Shown here: one piece after another, positions 57,920 through 64,000 of the stretch | Layout: each line of letters opens with the position of its first letter | How positions within the stretch are numbered: position 1 is the stretch's first letter | Assembly (NCBI GenBank): GCA_035308025.1 | Contig: DATGHL010000042.1 | Coordinates: 1 to 64,000, forward strand | Reading direction: 5' to 3' | Origin: Candidatus Binataceae bacterium | GTDB taxonomy: Bacteria > Desulfobacterota > Binatia > Binatales > Binataceae | Length of the DNA stretch: 64,000 nucleotides | Translations under genes and position numbers: made by a program | The notes under the pieces: model-generated | Databases searched by the model: none | Seen by the model: the letters and a program-made list of their open reading frames with translations, nothing else | Told to the model about the DNA's origin: nothing

Positions 57920-59074
57920 TCAGGATTCGGCGTGATCGATATCGCCCGCGCGCTCCTGGATGAACTCGCGCAGCCGCACCTTCAGCCGCGCTTCGATCTG
58001 ACGCACGCGCTCGCGGCTCACGCCGAAGCGCGCGCCGACCTCCTGCAGGGTCGGCGGATCTTCGGTCATCAGGCGCGCCGCGAAAATCTCGCGCTCCTTG
58101 TCGCTGAGCGTCGCGGCGAACTCCTCGACCTGCTCGTGGGCGAACTTGCGCCACTCGGCGCGCGCCGTGCGCTCCTCGGGATTGAGCTCGGCGGCCGGCA
58201 GCAGGTCCATCAGGCTGGTCTCGTCGCCCGGGGTGGCGGGCTGATCGAGCGAGACCTCGTTCTGCCCCATCCGCTCCTGCATCTCGCGCACCTCGCTCTC
58301 CTTGACCCCCATGCGCTGCGCGATCAGTTTGGGCTGCGGGGTAAAGCCCTCGGTCTCGAGCCGCTCGGTTTCCTTGCGCAGGTTGAAGAAGAGCTTGCGC
58401 TGGGCCTGCGTGGTGCCGATTTTAACCAGCCGCCAGTTGTTGATCAGATAGCGGTAAATGTAGGCGCGTACCCACCAGACCGCATAGGACGGAAAACGGA
58501 TACCGCGATAAGGGTCGAAGTTCTTGACCGCCTCCATCAGCCCGACATTGCCTTCCTGGATGAGATCGAGCAGATTGCGCGAGGCGCGCGAAAACTCGTT
58601 GGCGATTTTAACTACCAGGCGTAGATTTGCGGTCACCAGCCGGTAGGCGTCGGCAGGGTCGTGATGCTCGGCGTAGCGCTGTCCGATGATAACCTCTTCC
58701 TCGCGGCTGAGCAGCGGAAAGCGGCGGATCTCGCTCAGATAGCGGCCGAGGGGGTCATAGGGGATGATCGCACTGTCGGGGTCCTCTTGCGCGCCGTCGG
58801 CGCCTTCGTCAGCGCCGGCCACGCCGGTATCGTCATCATCGAGGCCCGGCAACCGGCTCTCCGCCACGGCGCTCTCCGCCACCTCCTCGGTGTCGTGGTC
58901 GAAAGGAATCGCGGGCGCGCTACCGCTAGCGACATCCTCGACGACTTCGACCGGCACGGCGAGAGTCTCGATTACTTCATCGCGCACGTTCCGGATCGCC
59001 GCCTGCGCGCGGCGCCGGGGCTTTTTCGCGATCGGAGGGCTGACGCCTCGTTTACCGCCCGCTTTCCGCGCCAT
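57920..59074 (-). CDS. rpoH: RNA polymerase sigma factor, RpoH-like, with acidic N-terminal extension
   Basis: A 384-residue sigma-70-family factor. Region 1.2 starts near residue 105 (DPLGRYLSEIRRFPLLSREE), region 2 contains NLRLVVKIANEF and YAVWWVRAYIYRYL, and the RpoH box QRKLFFNLRK is at 225-234. Region 4 has DPPTLQEVGARFGVSRERVR. This identifies a heat-shock-type sigma, but about 100 N-terminal residues are added: a basic start (ARKAGGKRG) then a very acidic stretch (DDDDTGVAGADEGADGAQED). E. coli RpoH is 284 residues. The extension may modulate stability or core binding. Adjacent rpoZ lies 82 bp upstream. Confidence 0.92.
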   Translation of the reverse strand: MARKAGGKRGVSPPIAKKPRRRAQAAIRNVRDEVIETLAVPVEVVEDVASGSAPAIPFDHDTEEVAESAVAESRLPGLDDDDTGVAGADEGADGAQEDPDSAIIPYDPLGRYLSEIRRFPLLSREEEVIIGQRYAEHHDPADAYRLVTANLRLVVKIANEFSRASRNLLDLIQEGNVGLMEAVKNFDPYRGIRFPSYAVWWVRAYIYRYLINNWRLVKIGTTQAQRKLFFNLRKETERLETEGFTPQPKLIAQRMGVKESEVREMQERMGQNEVSLDQPATPGDETSLMDLLPAAELNPEERTARAEWRKFAHEQVEEFAATLSDKEREIFAARLMTEDPPTLQEVGARFGVSRERVRQIEARLKVRLREFIQERAGDIDHAES

Positions 59075-59156
59075 CGTGAAATCCTTGAGGCTGCGTTCGA
59101 GGCTCGGGGAACTGTTTAACCGCGTGAATGCGGCGTTACGCGGCTCTTCCGCGCCG

Positions 59157-59354
59157 TCACTTCGCTTCGGGTTCGACCAGGATGGCCTTGCCCGCGGCGA
59201 TTTCGCGCAGTGCCGTCACGACTTCTTTGTTTTCCGATTCAACCAGCGGGCGCGCGCCCTTGAGCAATTGTTTGGCTCGGCGGGCAGCGCCCAGCACCAG
59301 TTCGAAGCGGTTGGGAATTCGTTCGAGGCAGTCTTCTACAGTGATTCGCGCCAT
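59157..59354 (-). CDS. rpoZ: RNA polymerase omega subunit
   Basis: A 65-residue subunit that helps fold and assemble the beta' subunit. The sequence [20 protein letters not shown] then [10 protein letters not shown] and [15 protein letters not shown] matches omega, including the conserved RFELV and AaRRAkQL motifs. Usually next to gmk or spoT; here upstream of rpoH. Confidence 0.94.
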   Translation of the reverse strand: MARITVEDCLERIPNRFELVLGAARRAKQLLKGARPLVESENKEVVTALREIAAGKAILVEPEAK

Positions 59355-59409
59355 GATCGCTCAATTCTCCGGTCCGCCGCCGCGCTTGTCAAACAGCGGG
59401 CGGCGCGCG

Positions 59410-60186
59410 TCAGCACTCCACTGAAAAACCCATACTGGTCCATTTCGCCCATGAGCCGTCGAACAGCCGCACGTCGTATCCCGCCGCGCGCAAGGCGAGA
59501 TAACCCAGCGCCGCACGGGGTCCGGATCTGCAATAAGCGACGATACGATCGCTGCTCATGACGCCCGCGCGCGCGATCAGCTCCTCGATTTCACCGCGCG
59601 GCTTAAGGATCAGCTCCGGCGGATTCGCCAGATCACGCCAGATCAGGTTGACCGCCCCCGGAATATGTCCCGGCGTGTCCTCGCCGATCACGCGCACGCC
59701 GGAAAACTCCTCGCGGCTGCGAAAATCGACGAACTTCATCCCGCTCGCCGCGGTCGCTTCCTCGGCCGTGACCCGAATCGCCGGATTCAAGCGAGCGCTG
59801 AAGCGCGTCGGCGCACCGACCACGGGTCGATAGCGAACCTCGCGGCCCGCCGCCTTCCAGCCCTCGTAGAGATTTTCCATGATGTGCACATCGGTGCGTC
59901 CGAGATACTCGAGGATCCAGGCGAGCATCGCGGCGTTCTGCCCCTCGGGCGAGTCGTAAAGCACCGGCGTCGCCGCGTCGCCGAGCCCGGCTCCGCCGAT
60001 AAACTCGGTCAGCGCCTCGGGCGCGAGCAGTCCGCCGTCGGCCCCAAAGGCCTTGTACACCGGCAGATTGATCGCCTCCGGCAGATGGCCCGCGAGATAT
60101 TTCATCGGGCGTCGCGGGTCGATGACCGTCACGCCGGCGCGCCCGATTTGTCCGGCAACCCACTCAGCTTTCTCCAATTTGGCCAC
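59410..60186 (-). CDS. thiosulfate sulfurtransferase (tandem rhodanese)
   Basis: A 258-residue protein with two rhodanese domains; GTG 60186 with GAGGG 7 bp upstream. The first domain (about 1-130) has VIDPRRPMKYLAGHLPEAIN but no active Cys in its loop (LYDSPEG), as expected for the inactive half. The second has KFVDFRSREEFSG, PGHIPGAVNLIW and the active-site loop YCRSGPRAALGY. The basic residues in the loop fit thiosulfate or 3-mercaptopyruvate transfer. It lies 55 bp upstream of rpoZ. Confidence 0.92.
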   Translation of the reverse strand: MAKLEKAEWVAGQIGRAGVTVIDPRRPMKYLAGHLPEAINLPVYKAFGADGGLLAPEALTEFIGGAGLGDAATPVLYDSPEGQNAAMLAWILEYLGRTDVHIMENLYEGWKAAGREVRYRPVVGAPTRFSARLNPAIRVTAEEATAASGMKFVDFRSREEFSGVRVIGEDTPGHIPGAVNLIWRDLANPPELILKPRGEIEELIARAGVMSSDRIVAYCRSGPRAALGYLALRAAGYDVRLFDGSWAKWTSMGFSVEC

Positions 60187-60318
60187 AGCAACACCCTCTA
60201 TCGACGATCCGGTATTTCGACGGCGCACGCCCAAGGACTGGACGCGCGCCGCCCAACTCTCCTAACCTGCGGACTTGGGCTTAACGCAATTACGCATCAT
60301 TGCCTGGGAGGGCGCTTC

Positions 60319-61041
60319 ATGGAATTGCTGAAAGATCGAGTCGCGATGATCACCGGCGGAACCGGCGCGCTGGGACGCGCGGTCGCCGACCATTTTCTTG
60401 CCAACGGCGCCAAGGTGGTCGTGCCCTGGATCGTCGAGGCCGAGATCCCGCTGTTCCACAAGCGGATGGGCGGCCGCTATCCCGACGCGAACATCATGCT
60501 GGGCAAAGTTGATCTTGGCAACGAGACCGAGGTCGCGAAGTTCGTCGGCGAGGCCACGCAGCGCTTCGGGCGCGTCGACGCGCTGGTCAACCTGGTCGGC
60601 GGCTTCTGGGGTTTCAAGACCGTCGCCGAGACCACGCTGGCCGAGTGGCAGGCGATGTTCGATCTGAATCTCAAGCCGACCTTCCTCTGCTGTAAGGCGG
60701 TCGTGCCGATCATGCAGAAGAACAAGTTCGGCCGGATCGTCTCGGTAAGTTCGCGCACCGGGCTCCTCGGCGCTGGCGAGTTCGCCGCCTACGCCGTCGC
60801 GAAGGGTGCGATCCGCACCTTCACTGCGTCACTGGCCGAGGAGGTACTGACCGACAACGTTCTGGTCAACGCGATCGCGCCGAGCACGATCGACACCGAG
60901 GCGAATCGCACGGCGATGCCCAAGGCCAAGCACGAGAACTGGGTCAAGCCCGAGGATATCGCCAAGACGGTCGCATTCTTGTGCTCGGATCAGAATCAGG
61001 TGACGTCGGGAGTGGTCGTGCCGGTCTACGGCCGCGCCTGA
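60319..61041 (+). CDS. short-chain dehydrogenase/reductase
   Basis: A 240-residue SDR. ATG 60319 begins MELLKDRVAMITGGTGALGR, with the cofactor motif TGGTGALG. The NNAG-type segment is changed to NLVGGFWGF, the catalytic Ser is in VSVSSRTG and the pair YxxxK in YAVAKGA. An Ile-Val at the end of beta 2 (VVPWIVEAEI) leaves the cofactor preference unclear. The C-terminal VTSGVVVPVYGRA is short. It precedes the epoxide hydrolase gene by 49 bp on the same strand and may share its transcript. Confidence 0.9.
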   Translation: MELLKDRVAMITGGTGALGRAVADHFLANGAKVVVPWIVEAEIPLFHKRMGGRYPDANIMLGKVDLGNETEVAKFVGEATQRFGRVDALVNLVGGFWGFKTVAETTLAEWQAMFDLNLKPTFLCCKAVVPIMQKNKFGRIVSVSSRTGLLGAGEFAAYAVAKGAIRTFTASLAEEVLTDNVLVNAIAPSTIDTEANRTAMPKAKHENWVKPEDIAKTVAFLCSDQNQVTSGVVVPVYGRA

Positions 61042-61090
61042 GATTTATCAGGCGGGTCGGTTCAGTTCGTCGAGCAGAGCAGGAGAGGTC

Positions 61091-62047
61091 ATGGCTGAGA
61101 TCGCTCATCGATTCGTCACTACCAACGGCATCAAGATGCACTATGCGGAAGCGGGAAGCGGTCCGCACGTTCTGCTTTGCCATGGCGCTCCCGAATCCTG
61201 GTATTCGTGGCGGCATCAACTTCTGGCGCTTGCCGAAGCGGGGTTCCATGCTATCGCGCCGGACATGCGTGGGTACGGCCAGACCGCACAGCCGAAAGAG
61301 GTCGAGGCCTACGATATCTTTCAACTTACGGGCGATCTTGTCGGCTTGGCCAATGCGCTAGGTGGCGATCCGGTGGTGATCGTCGGACATGATTGGGGTG
61401 CGTGGATCACTCAGTTCGCCGCGCTCTTCCGGCCCGATCTCTTCCCCGCTGTCGGGCTGCTCAGCGTGCCGTTCCTGCCACGGTTGTCGATCAGCCCGAG
61501 CGCGTGGGAGCAGGAGAAGTATCCTGGCAAGATCTTCTATCAGCAAATTTTTCGATCGCCCGGAATGGAAAAGCGCATGGAGGCCGATGTGTATGGCACG
61601 ATCGTGAACGCACTCTACTCTGCGTCCGGCGAGCCGCCTGTCGAGGAGCGATGGAAGTTTGCGATGGATCCGAAGGACATGGCTAGCATAGGGCTGGCTC
61701 CGACGCCGAAGAAACCGACCTTCGTGACTGATGCGGATATAGAGTTCCTGGTCGGCGAATTCAAGCGCAGCGGTTTCGCGGGCTGTCTCAACTATTATCG
61801 CAATGTCGATCGCAACTGGGCGCTGACGCCCTTCCTCGACGGGGCCAAGCTCCGCCAGCCGGCCCTCTTTATCGCGGGTGATCGCGACGGCGTTCTCGGT
61901 TTCTGGGGCGAAGAGGTCAATGCGATGGAGCGCCACGTGCCTAATCTCAAGCGCAAGGTCATCCTGCCGGGTATCGGCCATTGGACGCAGCAGGAAAGCC
62001 CTGACGCCGTGAATCGCGCGCTAATCGAATTTCTGCGCAGCGCCTAA
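61091..62047 (+). CDS. soluble epoxide hydrolase-like alpha/beta hydrolase
   Basis: A 318-residue protein with the sEH pattern: HGAPESWYSWRHQLLALAEA (HGxPxxW oxyanion), DMRGYGQTAQP (the DxRGYGxS motif), nucleophile Asp101 in GHDWGAWITQFA, lid Tyr residues in IVNALYSA and CLNYYRN, and the catalytic His in GIGHWTQQESPD. An acid lies in IAGDRDGVLGF. It should hydrolyse an epoxide to a diol, a step that would fit the other oxidative enzymes, but no specific substrate is known. Confidence 0.92.
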   Translation: MAEIAHRFVTTNGIKMHYAEAGSGPHVLLCHGAPESWYSWRHQLLALAEAGFHAIAPDMRGYGQTAQPKEVEAYDIFQLTGDLVGLANALGGDPVVIVGHDWGAWITQFAALFRPDLFPAVGLLSVPFLPRLSISPSAWEQEKYPGKIFYQQIFRSPGMEKRMEADVYGTIVNALYSASGEPPVEERWKFAMDPKDMASIGLAPTPKKPTFVTDADIEFLVGEFKRSGFAGCLNYYRNVDRNWALTPFLDGAKLRQPALFIAGDRDGVLGFWGEEVNAMERHVPNLKRKVILPGIGHWTQQESPDAVNRALIEFLRSA

Positions 62048-62050
62048 CTG

Positions 62051-62078
62051 TTCGCAAAGTCATATTCGCAAAGTCATA
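62051..62078. repeat. 14-bp perfect tandem duplication
   Basis: TTCGCAAAGTCATA occurs twice back to back (62051-62064 and 62065-62078), just after the epoxide hydrolase stop. It may be a simple slippage product. It forms part of a 244-bp gap before the Rrf2 gene in which no gene is evident. Confidence 0.6.
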
Positions 62079-62153
62079 TAAGTGCAGCGAAGAATTTCCG
62101 GCGTTCACAGCTAGAGACCTTGTGCCTCTGCTAACATGCTCGGAAAGGATAAT

Positions 62154-62173
62154 GCCCGAGGCGAAACTCGGGC
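62154..62173. terminator. GC-rich hairpin in the gap before the Rrf2 gene
   Basis: GCCCGAG (62154-62160) pairs with CTCGGGC (62167-62173) around GCGAAA. No U-tract follows on either strand, so it is only a possible terminator for the convergent epoxide hydrolase and Rrf2 genes. Confidence 0.35.
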
Positions 62174-62291
62174 GCTCCATGAGCGGATGATTGTTGCGGG
62201 AAGGCAATGAAACCGGCGTATGAGAGAATGCCATTAGCCTGCCCGCGAGTCATTTTCGGAAGTCGATACTAGCGCGCGCAGGCGCGCGCGA

Positions 62292-62732
62292 TCAAATCTG
62301 GAAGTCGATCGCTTTGCGGCGGCGCTCGCTGAGTGATTGCAGCGTCGTCCGTGCGAGGATCGCGGTGACGTTGTCGCGCACCTCGCGCCAGACCTCGCGC
62401 ATCGCACAGCCGTCGCCGGGCTGGCAGAGCGTCCCCGCGGCGCCGTCCTCGAGACACTCGACCGGGGTGTAGTCGCCCTCGATAAGGTGGACCACGTCCG
62501 CCATCGTGATGCGCGAGGGATGGCGCGCCAGGAGGTATCCTCCGCTTGGGCCCTTCTGGCTGGTGACCAGCCCGCCGCGTTTGAGTTCGATTAGGAGCCG
62601 GCGCAGGTAGTTCTCCGGGATGCTCTGAGTCGTCGCGATCTCCTCGACGCGCTGCGGCTGCGCCGTGGGGAAACGGTCGGCCAACATTAACAGCGCTTTC
62701 AGACAATAATCGATGCCGACGCCAAATTTCAT
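62292..62732 (-). CDS. Rrf2-family regulator with Fe-S cysteine triad
   Basis: A 146-residue Rrf2-type winged-helix protein (IscR, NsrR, CymR relatives). The N-terminal HTH is KFGVGIDYCLKALLMLADRF then SIPENYLRRLLIELKRGGLV and SQKGPSGGYLLARHP. Three Cys (C93, C103, C109 in VECLEDG and LCQPGDGCAM) have the spacing expected for [2Fe-2S] or [4Fe-4S] sensing. It is divergent from the nitrite/sulfite reductase, with operator-like sequences between, so a role in controlling sulfur or nitrogen assimilation is likely. The effector is not known. Confidence 0.9.
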   Translation of the reverse strand: MKFGVGIDYCLKALLMLADRFPTAQPQRVEEIATTQSIPENYLRRLLIELKRGGLVTSQKGPSGGYLLARHPSRITMADVVHLIEGDYTPVECLEDGAAGTLCQPGDGCAMREVWREVRDNVTAILARTTLQSLSERRRKAIDFQI

Positions 62733-62780
62733 CTGACCCTTGAGTTTTATAGCATGATCGAGGGTCGAACGGAATAGCGG

Positions 62781-62828
62781 ACTAAGTTAGTGATCTAATT
62801 AGTTGACTGATTTAGTCTACTAAGTTAT
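62781..62828. promoter_or_regulatory. Rrf2/IscR-like operator cluster
   Basis: GACTGATTTAGTC (62805-62817) fits the core of the IscR type-1 site, GACT-RWWWY-AGTC. It is flanked by ACTAAGTTAGT (62781-62791), itself ACTAA-N-TTAGT, and by ACTAAGTTAT (62819-62828); ACTAAGTTA occurs twice 38 bp apart. All lie between the divergent Rrf2 and reductase start codons (62732 and 62879). Confidence 0.6.
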
Positions 62829-62878
62829 CTTCTGTTTCTAGCCTGCCGAAAAGGCTGTCGAGGAACAGGTCCACCCTC

Positions 62879-64000
62879 ATGCCCAAACGCGAACCGCCGT
62901 CCCGGGAAATGGTGCTGAAGCGCAATTCAGTCGAGCGCCTCAAGCACGAGCTTTTCCCGACTGAGCTGGCCGGGCAGTGGCAGCGTTTGGTTGACACGTC
63001 CTACGAAAAATTGCCCGAAGAGGACATCGTTCGGCTCCAGTGGTTCGGGATGTATCACGACAAGCCGAAGATCGGCACCTTCATGATGCGCGTGAAGATT
63101 CCAAGCGGGATCCTGAGCCCGGCCGGATTGAACGCGATCGGCGAGATTTCCGAGCGCTGCGGCCGCGACCAGGGGGAACTGACGACCCGCCAAAATATCC
63201 AGTTGCACTATATCACGCTGGATCGCTTTCCCGAGATTCTCGACCAGCTCAAGGCCGTCGGCCTGACCACGATGGGCGGATGCGGCGACGTCGTGCGCAA
63301 TATCACCGGATGCCCGGCGGCGGGAGTCAGCGCCGACGAGTTGTTCGACGTGACCGGGCTGGTCGCCGAAGCGGCGGCATTTTTCTACAATAATCGCGAC
63401 TATTCCGATCTGCCGCGCAAGCACAAAATCACGATTTCGGCCTGCTCCTTCCAGTGCAACGCGCCTGAGATCAATTGCGTCGCGCTGATCGCGACGGTCA
63501 GGGACGGCCGCGAAGGTTTCGCGGTGCGGGTCGGCGGCGGCCAGTCCTCGACGCCGCGCCTCTCGCGTCATCTGGGGGTCTTTGTTCCGCGTAGCGAGAC
63601 GATCGCGGTCCTGCGCGCAATTATCGACGTCTGGCAATCGACCACCGAATACCGCATCTCGCGCGTCAAGGCGCGGCTCAAATTCATGATCGACGATTAC
63701 GGGGTCGAGGAGTTTCGTCGCCTGGTCGAGGCGCGCCTCGGCGGCGCCCTTGAGGATCTGCCGGAGATGCCGCTACCCGACGCCGAGAGCGACCATATGG
63801 GCGTGCACGAGTCTCGCGATCCGGGACTGCTCTATGCCGGCTTTCCGGTCTATCTCGGCACGATGAGCGGACAGCAGATGCGCGAGATAGCCGATTTAAC
63901 CGCCAGCTTCGGCGGCGATATCCGGCTGACCCGCCGGCAGAACTTTATCCTGACCGGGATTCCTCGCGAACGGTTGGACGAGATTCTCGGGCGCGTCGCC
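62879..64000 (+). CDS. nitrite/sulfite reductase, N-terminal part (runs off the window)
   Basis: The frame is open from ATG 62879 to the last base (374 codons, no stop). It reads as a ferredoxin-type siroheme [4Fe-4S] nitrite/sulfite reductase: RLQWFGMYHDKPKIGTFMMR, the first ferredoxin-like half, GELTTRQNIQLHYIT, GGCGDVVRNITGCPAAG, SACSFQCNAPEINCVAL and VRVGGGQSSTPRLSRHLGVF, then the second half starting near LYAGFPVYLGTMSGQQM and RLTRRQNFILTGIP. Full-length family members are longer, so the C-terminal part is missing here only because the window ends. Nitrite or sulfite as substrate cannot be decided from this part. It is divergent from an Rrf2 regulator. Confidence 0.92.
   Translation, partial: MPKREPPSREMVLKRNSVERLKHELFPTELAGQWQRLVDTSYEKLPEEDIVRLQWFGMYHDKPKIGTFMMRVKIPSGILSPAGLNAIGEISERCGRDQGELTTRQNIQLHYITLDRFPEILDQLKAVGLTTMGGCGDVVRNITGCPAAGVSADELFDVTGLVAEAAAFFYNNRDYSDLPRKHKITISACSFQCNAPEINCVALIATVRDGREGFAVRVGGGQSSTPRLSRHLGVFVPRSETIAVLRAIIDVWQSTTEYRISRVKARLKFMIDDYGVEEFRRLVEARLGGALEDLPEMPLPDAESDHMGVHESRDPGLLYAGFPVYLGTMSGQQMREIADLTASFGGDIRLTRRQNFILTGIPRERLDEILGRVA

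Noticed and set aside
1..64000. CRISPR arrays, insertion sequences, rRNA or other structured RNAs
   Set aside because: No regular repeat-spacer pattern, no transposase and no rRNA, tmRNA, SRP or RNase P sequence was recognised on either strand by reading.

Overview
The window is high-GC DNA from a Gram-negative bacterium: it encodes an LptE-type outer-membrane lipoprotein, an RND exporter, a sigma-32-like factor with an RpoH box, and NusB/S20/HolA housekeeping genes. The accessory content is rich in predicted F420-dependent luciferase-like oxidoreductases, crotonases, CaiB/BaiF CoA-transferase, epoxide hydrolases, a Rieske oxygenase and SDRs. Together with the delta-proteobacterial flavour of the housekeeping proteins this is most consistent with an uncultured Binatota (Desulfobacterota_B)-like lineage; that assignment is an inference from gene content, not a phylogeny.

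Positions 1-3641 are the right end of an integrated element: a ParA ATPase plus ribbon-helix-helix partner, an XRE regulator, an excisionase-like protein and a tyrosine integrase whose 3' end runs antisense into the 3' half of a tRNA-Ala(CGC) gene (3642-3717), the probable attachment site. Repeated ACATGT-type sites sit on the start codons of both partition genes, and a 17-bp inverted repeat sits at the XRE and excisionase promoters. The left end of the element lies outside the window. Next to the tRNA is the relic of a Baeyer-Villiger monooxygenase gene with an internal deletion.

Positions 4.6-24.7 kb are core genome: prmC, ppk1, a frameshifted sthA, mazG, rpsT, the ribBA-nusB-lptE-holA operon, a biotin carboxylase/BCCP pair that looks like one carboxylase alpha chain split in two, a cold-shock protein, a ferritin-like protein, a ZIP transporter and dprA-topA-rsmI. 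The RibB half of RibBA has lost the residues known to be needed for DHBP synthase activity.

Positions 24.8-53 kb are a dense catabolic and transport region: alcohol dehydrogenase, alpha/beta hydrolases, SDR, an HCCA-isomerase/DsbA-like protein, a YCF48-like/RND/MBL/MFS block, an FAD monooxygenase, two crotonases (one lacking both canonical catalytic Glu), epoxide hydrolase, Rieske oxygenase, a secreted G1 (eqolisin) peptidase, and a block of CoA-transferase, double EthD protein, oxalyl-CoA-synthetase-like ligase, CmcJ/NvfI-like protein and two tandem LLM oxidoreductases. Substrates cannot be read from the sequence.

Positions 53-64 kb hold a frameshifted pentapeptide-repeat gene, and next to it the most striking item in the window: an Spx/ArsC-family gene (54693-55052) whose first active-site Cys codon is an in-frame UGA followed by a hairpin at SECIS-like distance, so a candidate selenoprotein. 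After that come cinA-like, a DszA/NtaA-like monooxygenase, rpoH, rpoZ, rhodanese, SDR, epoxide hydrolase, and an Rrf2 regulator divergent from a nitrite/sulfite reductase gene that runs off the window, with an IscR type-1-like operator between them.
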